Shown here one piece after another: positions 10,576-30,286 of a stretch of DNA of 64,000 nucleotides. The stretch covers positions 4,893,754 to 4,957,753 of the forward strand of contig OZ024792.1 of the NCBI GenBank assembly GCA_964017065.1, read 5' to 3'. The notes under the pieces are model-generated. The model made no database searches. It saw only the letters and a list, made by a program, of their open reading frames with translations, and was not told the origin of the DNA. This DNA is from Haliclona indistincta. Lineage: Eukaryota > Porifera > Demospongiae > Haplosclerida > Chalinidae. A program made the position numbers and the translations under genes. How positions within the stretch are numbered: the stretch's first letter is position 1; each line of letters opens with the position of its first letter.

Positions 10576-13500
10576 CGTGTGCGTGTGTGTATTCATCAGT
10601 ACATACAGGGCAGTCCTGTATAGCCTGCACTACCAGTATGATGGTGCTCCTGAATATGACAAACTCCACTACATCAAGCGCATCCTAAACAATGACACAT
10701 CACAATGTGTATCACTGGCACCAGACTATTACTAACCTTGATACTACCGATTCCATGCAAGTTCTCTTTCTGTGAACATCTCAGCATTTCCTACGATACG
10801 AAAGAAGAAGTAACAAGTGCACTACACGTTACACACCTCTAGCAATTCTTGATACTCCTTCATCCGTTCAAACGGTCTGTTGTAGTCGCTCAACAGGTCA
10901 CCACCAAACTGTTGTTGCTGCTGCCAGTCGGTAAAGAAGGTGCCACCATACCGTGAGAGGATGTTGTAACCGCGCATGAACCCCTCCACAACAGGGAGAT
11001 AGCACTCTAGAAAACCCTCTTTCTGGAGAGAAAAAAGTATTTACCTCATAACTATTGACATATTGAATAGGATCTTACATTGCTTATGAAACATCTGGAA
11101 ATGTCTTCAACTGAATCTTTAACAGCAAACAAGTCATAGTGCAAGTGTCTATGAAGAACAACAGTATTCTACTGAGCTACTACACTGCCATATTCACTCA
11201 CTGGTGGAAGGTGAAGAGCTTTGTCAGGTGACCGAAGACGACCTCCTTCTGTCCAGTGAGGAAAGTGGGCAGATCGCTGCTATCAAAAGCAGGCATGTAT
11301 CCCTGCAGCACACCCATGGTAACACAGCAACACACACACTCACACACTCACCTCCACTAGTCGACTGAGACAATTGACATAGTCCTTTTCAGAGTGCATC
11401 AAACCCCATATCACAGAGCTACATAATACAAAAATGAGCTTAGTACAGAAAGGAGAGTTAGACTATACCATAGATATGACTATGCATACACAGAATCACA
11501 TCAGAGACAAGCTTTTAGATAGCTGTCAGACACAGCCCACATGCATAACTAAGCTTTCTATATCAAAAGTTGCTCGAATATTATGCTCAACTGCCCTTTG
11601 GTGTAATAAGAATGTACCTTAGACTTTTAAAACTCTTCTTGTTCAAAGATTCGGTTTTTTGTAATGGCTTCTTTTTCTTCCATAATCCAAAGTCAGTCTC
11701 TTCAACTGGCTCGGTTGAGTGCTCCTGTGACCGCTCATCAATGTTGGTTCTTAGCTCAGTCGTATTTTCTTTGACAATGGAATCAGTCTCGTCTGGTCCT
11801 AGATCACCATTAGTCAGTACGCCATTGCTGAGGGGTGGAGCATCAGCACTAGTATCCTCACTGCTTGTAACCGGGACCTCGTGAATAGTAGGCGTCTCCT
11901 GGTGAGAGTTGAATTTTTCTCTTAATCTGGTGACGTTCCTGTCAATGTGAAGCTTTTCAATACTAGGCCGTCCTCTGAGGATCGGATGCTTGGTGGGTTC
12001 GGCCTGGTCACTGACGTTCACCTTGATTACTGGTTGAACTGATGAGGTCTGCTTCAGCTTAGCTTGAGCTACGAATGGATCTCTGAACACTCTGTCCAGC
12101 AGTTTCTGCTCCTCTGATATTTTTATAGATGGTTTCTCGTCGCTAGCAATCTTTTCAAACTTCTTTCTCAACTGTCGAACTGAGCCCTGGCGATCCCACA
12201 GAGAGAACTTCATCGGAGCAACCGTTCTCTTGTAAGAACTTCTCTTAGCGATGTTCGTCTTCACTGCCTCTCTGGACTTCAACGATTCAGTAGCAGACGG
12301 CGGAGCAGGGCTTGCCGTACCCCGCAATGTCTTTTGCACAGACGTGTCGATATCTTCAAGCACATCTTCCAGGTCCTTTATGCTACCTCGACGAGCCTCT
12401 AATCGCACACCTTGTTTTCCAGCTTTCTCCTGGTACTCTTCCAAAGTCTGCTGGATCTTGCTGAGTATTTCTTTGACACAGCCTTCAGTTGATTGTAGCG
12501 GTACTCTGTTCACTCGAAGACTGGACGAGTTGCCTGGAATATCATGATCATGCCTTGCCCGTTTCATATGGTTGATGAGCTCAGCTCCTCTCATCTGGAG
12601 TGCCTCGAATTTTTCAGTCACAGAGGTCAGTTTAGCACTAGAGGTCCTCAGAGCACCAGCAACAGTGTTCAAGAGTATAGTCATCTCTTGTGCCTGCCTG
12701 TAGAAGTCAACAGACATTGTCAGCCCATCCAGTCTCATCAATACTTTCTCCTGGAATGATGCATTGAGAGCATCGAGTGCTCTAGCTTCTTCCTGGACTG
12801 CAGCAACATGCAAGTGACCCCCAGCAACAATATCTTCTGCCTTCTGACAAGTCAGTCGAACATCTTCAGTGGTGTGCTATAAAGACAGAGAGAGACTTCA
12901 ATATTTAATGCAAGTTAAATCACAGACCTCTGCCTTCTTTTGAAAGGTCTTGTGGTCCGCTAGAAGATTTTCAGCAGACACTAGAGATGTGCCTAGGTCA
13001 GAATGACCAACCATGAAATAGTCTCCAGATACTGTCAGCCATTTAGTCAACTATAGACCAATACGAAATGATGGCAGGTGTAAGTCAAACACTACTCACC
13101 CTCTTTGCTGAGCTCCTAAAGTCCTGCAAGCTTGCAATCTCTTTCGATAGTTGTTCCTTCTTCTCCCAGGCCTCGCCAACCCTTTTAACAATCTCTTCCA
13201 TCATCTTGAGCTCTTGGCAGACAAACTTGCGAGCCTTTGAGACAGCGAGGACAAGCTTACGTGAGTGGTTCATCTCTGATGCAAGCTTCTCGCCAGCCGT
13301 CTTGGCATGCTGTAGGTTGATGCTGATCGACTGAAAGAGTGGAAGCTGTTTCTGGAGCAGTTCTGCTGTTTTCTCTTCCATTTCTTCTTTGATAGCTGAG
13401 TCTAGGAACTGCTCCATATTGTGCAACTCGGTCGTGGTCTATGTATAATAAACAAGATATGTTTCTAATTCTCAGAAGAATTCAAACAAAACCCGGTAGT

Positions 13501-15239
13501 CTAAATATTACAAGGAAAACCCATTACAGACTATACCTTACCTGACCAAGAGCAGAAACAAAGTCATTGAAGAGTTGCAGTAGCCCTAATCGGCCGGATA
13601 GCACTGTATCCACATCGCTAAGCTTCTTCTCGATGTGCTGGTATATTGTGATAGCTCGAGGTTTCCGCAAAGAACCCTGGACTGCTTTCAAGCCGTCAAC
13701 CACATCTTTTAGCTGAGCACAAGTAAGCTATTGGGTATAACAGGTAATATTGCAGCTACATGCTTAGTTTTGTAAGATCACCTCGATAGAGGTCTTAAAT
13801 TCTTGATGGGCAGTTATCATCTTCTTCACATCTGAAGGAGAGTCTGCTAAGGTAGACTGCTTCCGTAGAAAAGCATCAAAAGCTTTGTCCAAGTGTTCAT
13901 AATGCTAGAACAGTGAGTAAAATCAAGTGTGAACATGTTTTGTTACATATGTTCACCTTTTGTGCACTTGCTGTGAGTTGCTTGAGGTTGTCCTCTTCAT
14001 CCACGGGCTGTTCTGATGATGCTACTGGAAATGCTGCCTTGCTGGAGGGCTTTGATCGAGCTGGTAATGGTGGCGGCTGTGATGATGCTGGTGCCTCTTC
14101 CTTTTTCTTTTCAACAGCAACTTTCGGCTTTTGCTTCACCTTCTTCTCTTTCCTCTTAGCAACATGGTTCACCTTCTTGTTCTCTGCTGCTGCAACTGGC
14201 TGTTTTTTCTCCTTGTCTTCGTCTTCTTCCTCTACCTCCACCAGTTTGCTCAAGTGATTGACAGATACCAATTCTTGCAGTTGAGTGTGCAATCTCTGTA
14301 GCTCCCTCACAAGGGCCTTGACTTTCTCCCCTACTACTGGGTCATGGGAATCGGCAGGAGACTGGACTAGGAACCCGGCTAGGTTAGTGCCTTCCTGTAC
14401 AGCTCGCTCATAGAGAGGGAGAGAGTCTTGGTACACCTTGTGCTGTTGTTTGGTGAGTACACCAGAGCTCAATGAGAGGAGATCACTGAACACAGACTTA
14501 GCCTGGAGAACAAACCATTCAACGCCATACACTTAATGCAATATCTCACATCATTGATGTATTTGAAGAAGCTCCATGCAACTGACAAGACGTGTTTTCT
14601 GTTCTCCACACGAAACAGGAATCTATCCCAGACCCTGGACATGTCGTCGGCCCTCCTGACCATATCGCTATGACGACCATTGTCGTAACTAACACTATCA
14701 GAGGACAGCTCGGCCTGAATTTCCTTCACTTTCTCACTAAGAGCCTATGGTAAGAAAAATTGTAAAATCATCTCGAAGACAGATAATCATTTTACCATGC
14801 AAGTTTCATTGAAAGACTCAAAATCTGACAGTTGAAGCATGATCTTGTCTAGCGTGTCTCCAAGTTTGCAGAATGAGCTGATAGTCGGTAGACCATGGTC
14901 TTGCAGCCATAGTAGAATCTGTTGCGTGTGCTGAAAAGCTAGTGAGTTGATACAAAACAACACTGACCTCTTCGATGTTTAGTTCTAGACTGAGATGTTT
15001 AGCGACACTGCTCAATCTACCCATTTGGACGTCCAAGATAGAACTCAGAGCATTCTTTTTCTGCATGACATTTCTTATTCGTCCTTGGAGGTAGCCGAGA
15101 GCTACACGAGATGCTTCGTTCAGTTCACCCGGAGCTCTGTCTGGATCAGCAATAAGCGGACGCAACAGCTTGTCACAGAGAGTTTGACCAAGGCCTGGAG
15201 AGATAGAGAGGGAGGGAGAGAGAGAGAGGGGGAGGGAGG

Positions 15240-15281
<42 letters not shown>

Positions 15282-15287
15282 GAGAGT

Positions 15288-15357
<70 letters not shown>

Positions 15358-15372
15358 AGGGAGAGAGAGTGG

Positions 15373-15410
<38 letters not shown>

Positions 15411-17241
15411 ATACAAAGATGAGACTCTGCTTACCGATACACTCTTCTATCTGCTCGGCAAGGTTGTGACGATTTTCGACAATCTCCTTTAAGAGACCAT
15501 CTACAGCTGCTAGGCTGTGAGGCAGGTCCTGCACAGGCTGTACCCATCGGAACAGTGTATTCAATGCTTCCTCAAGAGCATGGTAGAACTGCTCTGATAG
15601 AAGCAATCTTCCCTCCTCTTCTTGGAGAGCGTCTGATAGTGCCTCCCAGGTCATGTTGAGACTGTCCTGGACGGCTAGATTGGGGCGGAGATCTATCTTT
15701 AGAGCTGATCGTTGGTTCTGTGCAGTGACTAACAGCTCAGAGCTGTACTTGTAGGTAGCCTAAGAGAGAAATGAACAATCATGACTGAACAGCGTCGCAC
15801 TGACTGACAGACTCACCTTAGCACTCTCCATGAATTTCTTGCACTCTTCTGATAGAGCACATGTTGTCATGTAGGACTCCCCGATAGAACCATGCTGACA
15901 CATCACTTGCTCGTGCATGTCAGCGAGCCATTCCGCAGCCTACAGTGCAACACATTGACTGAGAGTGACACAGTACCATACTGTACCTGTTTGGCATCTT
16001 TCTCGCATGAGTGAAGCTGTTGGTACTGTTCCAGACGAGCTATCTTAGCGCTAGCTACTTGCTCAGCCACTCTCTTCTTGTCGTTGAGTTCGTCATTAAA
16101 CTTGCTCAAGTGTCTGAGAGAGCGTCGATATTCAGAACCACCATCTGAAGAAAACAATGAGCTTACACATCATGCAAACTGTAATACACTTACCAACACT
16201 AACAGAAGCAGACTGAAGGAGCTCAATGAGCATCTCTATATCGCTGTGGACACCTTCAGCCATCTCGATCAGCTGTGAGAGCTGACCAGAGACATCGTCC
16301 AGGAGATCATCAACCCCAACAAGGTTATCAGGAACGGCATCAGTCTTCCAGCTAGTACAGCATGATTCCCAGTTACTTCTCCACTGCACAAGAAGAAATA
16401 TCAGTAAAGAACAGAAGCGCAGTGTCTCCTCACCTCCTCCATGCCGTGATGCAAGCTAACTGAAGTGTGTATGATGTTGCGTCGCTGGATCAGTTGACTC
16501 TCGAACACGCTGTAGCGAGTGTTCAGTTTAGCAACCTGTCGGCGAATGGTCTCAGTAGCTACATGACCAGATCCAACCATTCTGTCAGCCATTCGCCGAA
16601 GCTGATTCAATTCATTGTAAATCACCTAACATTAAAAGGAACAGGAGTAATCAGCCCATACTCAATGCCTCATTTACTCTACAACATAGTAGCATCAACC
16701 TTATAGATAGACTCATCCAATAAGCTAAATCTAATCGTAGAGCTAAATCTAATCGTAGAGCTATGGCTTTGCTGAGGATGTACTGTGCACAGACATACCT
16801 GGGTCTTCATCTCAAACTTGTCATGCTGCTCTTGAAGTGCTTGTGCAGCCGTTAGATTGTCGCCGATTGTTCCCCTGACTGCCTCGTCAGCATGTGATTT
16901 CAACCATCCTCGTATCTGTAGCAGACCAACAACACTGGCTATGCTGTTACAACACATCATAGCTAAGTTGACATCGCAACTTAATGAGATTTTAATTGTT
17001 GGACTAAACACATTCCAAGCATTCCAATGACTAAAGAATAATAACAATTACTAAAAAGGTATTGCACAATACCTACAAGGATCCTAGGCTATAATTCCTA
17101 CACCACAGGGACTTCCTACTGTGATCCTAGGCAACAGCAGTGTAAGCGCTACAATAATCACTACAATAATCACTGTCTATAGGCAATATTTACAATGCAA
17201 TTTGCACAAACTGAATTAGGATCAAGTGCACACACGCATAT

Positions 17242-17319
<78 letters not shown>

Positions 17320-17575
17320 ATTGTGTACCTTAGTAGAGGCACTCTCAAACAGCTTCATCTGCAATGTCTGCTCCATCATGGTCTTTTTCTCCAGCCACAG
17401 TTCCTCAAGAACTGTTTGACGGCGCTGGATTGATTCCAGCAACTGTCTGATGATGGAGATGGCATTGATCTTGTCCGGAGTCATCCTGTATAGACAGAAT
17501 ATTCACGCGTAAAAGAGAGTGAGTGAGAGAGAGAGAGAGAAAGAGAGGGAGGGAGGGAGATAGATAGATAGAGAA

Positions 17576-17646
<71 letters not shown>

Positions 17647-20600
17647 AGTCATTGATTACCCAGATGCTCCAGCTTCTCCTTGCTGTTGCTCAAAGGATCT
17701 CAGTAGGCCCATTCCATCTCGTACTGTTGTCTGAGGTGATTTCTCAATCTGGTCTCCCAGCTCAGTGAGTCGCGCCAACTGTTCCTTAGCTTGTGGGACC
17801 GAGGGCGAGTTGTGGTCCACTTGGATCTGCTGTTCGAGATGAGTCGAGTGCTCCATGAGAGCATGAAAGGAGGAGACAAAACGCTCTAGACTCTGAAAAC
17901 AACGAAAAAAAAAATATGAAGTTATATCAATATTATAGGCTCACAAGTCTTAGTACGATCCACTCCTCATGGTTATACGGCAGAGACCCTCCAAGATCAA
18001 AGGTCAATTGCCGTGGGTCTATAAACTGGGTCAGTTTATCGAGTGAGCTGACATTGGTGGTCTGTGTTCATGTACTCAATATCACACAGCAATACTCTTG
18101 AATACGACTCACTGAGAATTCAAGTTTTCCTTTTTCCTTGTTGTGTCCAAATCCCATCTTCTTCCTCTGCATGAACTGTGATGGTTGGACTATGTAAACG
18201 GAATGAACTTGACCAGGCAGAGCTTCTTGGACTGCTCGCAAGATGAGCTTCACCATGTCCCACTTCAAGGAACGAGCATCTATCACAACACTGAATCCAC
18301 ACTCTCTGACATCCTCACTAGAGTGAGTGAGAGAGTCAGTGAGTGAGTGAGTGAGTGAGTGAGTGAGTGAGTGAGTGAGTGAGTGAGTGAGTGAGTGAGT
18401 GAGTGAGTGAGTGAGTGAGTGAGTGAGTGAGTGAGGACTGTAACATACGTTGGTATGCTAGCCAGGTACTGAACAGTGCGTCGAACATGATTTCTATCCA
18501 ATGGTTCCTGTTTGCCGCTTCGAGCACTAAATGAGATCAAAGATTGTCCCAGCTTGTCTCTGCCGCCTATACAAAACAGAACACCGTGACACCACTTCCA
18601 ACTCTGGACGAAGACAACACAATGAAACAAAGACACCGCTAGGTCAACACACTACGCAACTACTGTTCACAGCTAGTCAACTAATAAGCTGAATTTAACA
18701 CCATTGAATTGTCAAACCATATAGGCAAATAATTTGATATCACTGTATCGTACCTGATAGAAAAGCTATCTTCTTTTTCAGCAAATCTTGCATCTCAGCA
18801 GCACTGGAGCGATTGGCAGGTGGTGGAACACCTGTACAATGAGAGTAAAATAGTGAGATATTGCTGAGGTATACAAATTTATTACTTCATTATCAACTAC
18901 AAATGCTGACAAATTATGGCTCAATCCCACACACTATGAATGCCTGTCTCAGACTACTTAGTGCTTGAGGCAATTGAAGGGACCATAAGACATGGGCATA
19001 CAGCTAGTTGAAGGGACTGTGGGCATACAGTTAGTTGAAAGGATCATGAGGCATGAGCATACAGCTGACCATGAGGCATGGGCATCATACAGCTAGTTGA
19101 AGGGAATATGGGCATACAGTTAGTTGAAGGGACTGTGGGCATACAGTTAGTTGAAGGGACTGTGGGCATACAGTTAGTTGAAGGGACCATGAGGCATGAG
19201 CATACAGCTGACCATGAGGCATGGGCATCATACAGCTAGTTGAAGGGACTGTGGGCATTCAGCTAGTTGAAGGGACTGTGGGCATACAGTTAGTTGAAGG
19301 GACTGTGGGCATACAGCTAGTTGAAGGGACTGTGGGCATACAGTTAGTTGAAGGGACCATGAGGCATGAGCATACAGCTAGTTGAAGGGACCATGAGGCA
19401 TGAGCATACAGCTAGTTGAAGGGACTGTGGGCATACAGCTAGTTGAAGGGACCATGAGGCATGAGCATACAGCTAGTTGAAGGGACTGTGGGCATACAGT
19501 TAGTTGAAGGGACCATGAGGCATGAGCATACAGCTGACCATGAGGCATGGGCATCATACAGCTAGTTGAAGGGACTGTGGGCATACAGAGCAGAGATAAA
19601 GAGGCCCTTCATGGTTATTTGAGAAATTGAGAGGTAACACGTTTAGATAATAACAACACACAGAAAATATGCATCATTAACCACTGCTAATAACCAATGC
19701 ATACTGACTAGTCAGTGACCAAAGCATTTCATAAACATAGAGCTGGACCACGCATATGAGCCACACATACTGTCAGTATTCACGACAAGGTCAGCAGCAC
19801 AGTGAATGGTATTCATTGATTGGGTATTGAGTATATGAGATCAAGACCAAGACTCAGACTAATGCAGTCTCACACATACATCAGACACATACATCAGACA
19901 TGTGTGGATACTTGCACAGAGATGTGTGGATACTTGCATGCATTAACATACACAGTAGTAATACACAGGCTCACTGCTGCAGCATGAAACACCTTTAAGC
20001 ACTGATGAACTATGATCAGCTAAACAGACTTTACACATTAGTGTATGAAGGTGATGCTCAATGCTTAGAGAGACCAGCATGTTTGATTCCAAGCATAACC
20101 ATAGATAAAATATCTATGGCATAACAATCAATATCAATACTCATAAACTCATTACACACTCACATGCATTTTCTCAAAACACATCGTTGCTAGTTATGGA
20201 GCAGTGTCGCTCAAAGGGCTAGTATAAAGAGGCTCAATGGACAAAATGTTGGTGAGGTATAGGACGACAAGGCAATGTGCTATGCAAACTATCACGTCCT
20301 TTGTTAGTACTGTGTCTTACATCTACAGCCATCCCACACACTAGCTGTTGGGCTGAGCTCCAGACCCTCTTGGATATTATGACAGTAAGTCACAGTATAC
20401 ACTCATGGTTTTAACAACCTTTAGGTTCTCAGTACACTAGTACAATCATAGTCTCACACAGAAATAGTATTAATAAAATTATTATTATCAGCAGCAGCAG
20501 CTATAGTGTCATACTACTCTACATTGCACGGTTAATATCATGGTCATTCATGCATAGGAAGAACATTACACAGTTGCTCCACTGACAGAGGAGAAAATAA

Positions 20601-20855
20601 TGACATATGCATCATGCCATGTGGCTTACATTCCAAGTCATCATGATGGGAGCCCACAGTGGGCAGCTTGGACCAGCTGAAGGACAATTCATTGCTGGGA
20701 CTCCCTGGTGTTAAACCACTACGCTCTCCAGACTGTCTCAGGGGACGGATCCCACCGTTGTCCCCTGTAGCCATGACTTCAAATGATTCTTGGCGTTTGC
20801 CCAAAGAAGCCTTGAGGCAATATTCCCTGCGGCTGCTACCTGCTTCTACTCTCAA
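7611..20855 (-). CDS. Trio/Kalirin-like RhoGEF: SEC14, spectrin repeats, DH-PH, three SH3
   Basis: I resolve 37 exons, first 20630-20855 (ATG at 20855) and last 7611-7883, summing to 2,741 codons. Order: Ser-rich N-terminus; SEC14 domain (about 90-250, starting DLLKKKIAFLSGGRDKLG, very close to vertebrate Trio); about 1,300 residues of spectrin repeats (250-1550); a basic linker; DH (1791-1976); PH (1977-2100, C-terminal helix KQVWVDEIKKLLALH); SH3 at about 2199-2271, 2310-2370 and 2610-2690. The spectrin array is interrupted by a Lys/Glu-rich insert with PPPLPARSKP (13957-14502). Trio has two DH-PH units; only one is here and no kinase. The DH lacks residues needed for exchange (see findings). 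The 3' end is uncertain: a GTAAGT donor at 7610 implies a tiny last exon near 7530, or readthrough stops near 7560. It probably organises Rho/Rac signalling and actin at the membrane. Confidence 0.93.
10510..10591. repeat. (GT)n microsatellite
   Basis: GT/GC-GT dinucleotide run inside the intron between the last DH exon (10607-10684) and the first PH exon (10300-10479); on the gene's sense strand it reads (AC)n. Confidence 0.9.
15198..15406. repeat. (GA)n microsatellite, (CT)n on the sense strand
   Basis: About 200 bases of GA with GGGA interruptions fill the RhoGEF intron between exons 15435-15759 and 14968-15194. On the sense strand it is a giant (CT)n polypyrimidine tract that runs straight into the acceptor at 15195. 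Confidence 0.95.
17231..17317. repeat. (CA)n microsatellite, (GT)n on the sense strand
   Basis: Nearly pure CA run lying about 12 bases downstream, in the sense direction, of the RhoGEF donor at 17328. Confidence 0.93.
17519..17643. repeat. (GA)n microsatellite
   Basis: GA run with GGGA and TAGA interruptions in the intron between RhoGEF exons 17660-17892 and 17329-17485; (CT)n on the sense strand, starting about 15 bases after the donor. Confidence 0.93.
18321..18434. repeat. (GAGT)n tetranucleotide microsatellite
   Basis: About 27 units of GTGA/GAGT fill nearly the whole intron that splits the SEC14 domain (exons 18449-18566 and 18113-18317). The sense strand reads (CACT)n and ends at the acceptor. 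Confidence 0.95.
18990..19592. repeat. Intronic minisatellite, about 27-30 bp units
   Basis: More than 20 units based on CAGTTAGTTGAAGGGACTG followed by TGGGCATA, alternating with a CCATGAGGCATGAGCATA variant and a longer composite unit. It sits in the 1.8-kb first intron of the RhoGEF gene (18832-20629). The rest of that intron (19600-20629) shows no exon I can support. Confidence 0.9.
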
Positions 20856-21154
20856 TTATGTCTTTCTCACTCAAACCAAAGTTCCAGGGCACAATAAGAG
20901 TGTTCTTGGCGCTCTTAAGGGACGAGAATACATACTCGTGACGGTCAGCTAGGCTCGCGGCTAGTTCCAGCGGGTTGCGTTGACTTGGTCAAAAGTAGGA
21001 GGAGGAGCTCCTATACTCCACCCACCGCAGGGTAAACACTTGTTGCTATGGATATTAGCCACGCCCTGTAGCGCGCATGCGTTTTGTACACTGCCGCGTA
21101 ACTTTTAGCGCGTGATTGGGCGGTACAAATGTATTATGAGGGTGTGTGCTAGCA
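20856..21154. promoter_or_regulatory. Divergent (bidirectional) promoter region
   Basis: Only 299 bases separate the start codons of the RhoGEF (-) and the C7orf25 homologue (+), so both promoters must lie here or overlap. The right half is richer in G+C and CpG (for example GCGCGCATGCG near 21070) than the flanking introns. No TATA box stands out. Confidence 0.6.
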
Positions 21155-22945
21155 ATGGCTACTTGCTCAGAGCACCAGTTGGCGCTACAACAAAGACTGG
21201 AATGTGCTGAAGGACTTCATTTGAAAGCTGATGAGCTGAGAAAACAAGGAAAAATTCAAGGAATGCAGAAAATCAGCAAACAAATACAATCAGAAATGGC
21301 TATGCTCAAAAATGTAATTCAATTGTTACATTGTGTAACCATGATCAATCACTTCTTTGCTCAGCTAATTATTGGAAAAATGCAAGTTAGAACTCATCAT
21401 CTATTGAGTACTAATTTGCTTCACCTTGAAGCCGTGTTGCATATCTGTGACCACGCCCCGGGAGTGCTTGCTGTAGAGCGAAGGGTGGTATACAGTACTA
21501 CCAACAATGAGCCAGCTAACCTGGCCGTGGATATAGTAGTTCATGAAGGAGACTGTTGGGTAAAGGTGTTTGCTAGAAAAAGAAAAGCACTTCATCGGAA
21601 ATGGCTAGGTAATTTTACAGCTGCATGCAGGCTGCATGTAACTATTAACTACGTACATGTACAATAATAATTATAGGCGATGGTGAGTATGGAGATAAGA
21701 CAGTGACAGACTTTGCTGAAGAATACATCAGAGCAAGCCAACAGAACACTAACAACTATTCTGCTCCTCGAATCGTGTTTGCTTTTTTCGATGGGATCAC
21801 AAACAGCATTGCGGGTCAGCTAGTGAGTATTGGTGCCCTTTCTCTGATGCTCTTCTGATCTCTTTAGAGGCACTGACTGAGATGGGTATTGCTGTACTTG
21901 GACCGGTTTATGCTGATGACAGCGAAGAAACCACACCTTCTCCACTACAGGTAGCAGCCATGTTCAATTCGACACAGCTGCAAGCTTCTCCCCTCTCAAT
22001 ACCTGTCACACTTACAGCAACAGACTCAAAAAGGTGAAAATAATGATACAAAGCTGAATTGAACGTGATTCTGCATTTACGCTGAAACTTATGACCTTGC
22101 CGACATGCACCTCCAACACATTGTGCTGGTATTTTTATGTTGTGCTTTTTACTTTAATTGTCCCTTAGTAAGCTGATAAATCTTGACGTCTCTTCAATGC
22201 TGTCCTGGGTGTCAGAGATCTCTAATGGTGGAGAACACAAAATATACGAGGTTTGATCATAAAATTGGTAGTGTAACACCACCTTCTTTGTCAGGACCCC
22301 ACACTCAAAGAGATGGCACTGAATGAACAATCAAGTCCTCTCCTACCTAAGCTACGCAGCACAACAGAAGGTACACAAGTATTTGTCTATTCACACGAAA
22401 CAGTATCATTCATTTCGATTAGGCAGATCACTTGTAGCTTGCACGACAGCATTATCTGATTTCAAATCTATTATAGCAGTAATGGCAGGTCCAACAGAGC
22501 AAAAGAGAGCTGAGTGAGTTAAGCCCTTAGCTACGATTTTGTTCTATGACAGCTGTATCAGAGAACTGCTGAAAAGAGTCCAGCATGTGAGTGACAGCCC
22601 TTCAGAACGTGTATTGACACTACATTGTAGTGGGAAAATCAAACCTAGATCAAAAGTAATCAATCATACTGCAAACTGTCACCATTATGTGTTCATAGGT
22701 GATATTTGGTACTGGTGATTTTCTAAAAGCCATCACGCTTACTGCCAATGAGGGATTCGTGAGAGCAGCAGCTGGTCAGGTGAGCTTATAATCTATCAAT
22801 ATTTTTGTGACAGTGTAGTGCAAAGTGTGGAAACATTTAGGGTGTCAACTTCCCTGTTGTGGTTCATGCGTGCAGAGCTTTATCAGAAAAGGCAGAGAAA
22901 GACAATATTCAAACACAAAACTCTTCTCAAAACCATTGTCATTAA
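21155..22945 (+). CDS. C7orf25-family (UPF0415/DUF1308) protein
   Basis: Exons 21155-21313, 21365-21608, 21677-21822, 21870-22033, 22169-22250, 22295-22370, 22423-22513, 22553-22655, 22699-22779 and 22841-22945 give 416 residues; human C7orf25 has about 421. Matching blocks are [48 protein letters not shown] and [19 protein letters not shown] near the C-terminus. The 51-base piece 21314-21364 is stop-free and in frame, but has GT...AG ends and has no counterpart in the human protein, so I treat it as an intron. The biochemical function is not known to me. The acceptor at 21869 is inferred from frame. Confidence 0.93.
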
Positions 22946-23145
22946 CAAAAATTGGCCCTGGTTTATATATTTGAAAATGAGAACATTGTGGACGAGATTT
23001 TACAATACAGTATAGATGAGACTAATTTAATGTCCATAATGAGTATTATAAACTACTGGTCCAGTGTTTGCAAAAGAGGTAAGAAAAACAGATGTGGGCA
23101 AATGTGTCATAGAGTTTATTTTGTATGCAAGCGTTTTATGGTGGT

Positions 23146-29817
<6,672 letters not shown>

Positions 29818-30286
29818 TCAGTGATAATTTCTAGCAACACGCACTCCACAACAGATTTGAGCTATAGGGAGTAGAGATAGTCACGCCCCATACTACTACT
29901 GACAAGCCGTGGAAATGGCCGCCAGCGCAGCTCAGTCAAAGCTTACCTCGGCTTCCCTGAGCTTTCACTCGACAGATCGGCAGCCGGAGAAAGAACAACT
30001 CCGAAGCAGCTAGCGAGCTAGTGAACCACGTTTATACACGATTTGGTCGAGCACGCAGTTTCTGCTAGCAGTGATGTGAAGCCTGCCTTCAGATATCAAC
30101 AACAGAAGAAGCTTGGGAGACTTGTATACGGGCCTCTGGTGTTTTCAAGGATTCCTCGATCTAGACACTGCAACAAGAACAGAGCACACAGGAAATAAAG
30201 AATATTCGGTAAGTCCGCCTCTAATATAATAGACACTTTTTGATATTATGCAATAAGGTAATTAGAGGGTGGAGCTCGTTCAAAAC
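29818..30286. promoter_or_regulatory. Divergent promoter region
   Basis: Lies between the start codons of beta-catenin (-) and the CASD1-like gene (+), 469 bases apart. It should contain both 5' UTRs and promoters. No clear TATA box; I did not recognise a TCF site (CTTTGATC class) here. Confidence 0.5.

Noticed and set aside
10201..10596. His-Thr repeat N-terminus joined to the PH domain frame
   Set aside because: The repeat is intronic; the PH exon starts at 10479 after the acceptor GTGCAG.
15120..15416. Frames full of Leu-Ser or Arg-Glu repeats
   Set aside because: Translation of a (GA)n microsatellite inside a RhoGEF intron; no splice or domain support.
18990..19592. Possible CRISPR-like array because of regular repeats
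   Set aside because: Repeats are contiguous with no unique spacers and lie in a eukaryotic intron; it is a minisatellite.
20659..20952. Plus-strand frame opposite the first RhoGEF exon
   Set aside because: Mirror of exon 20630-20855; no splice sites or homology.
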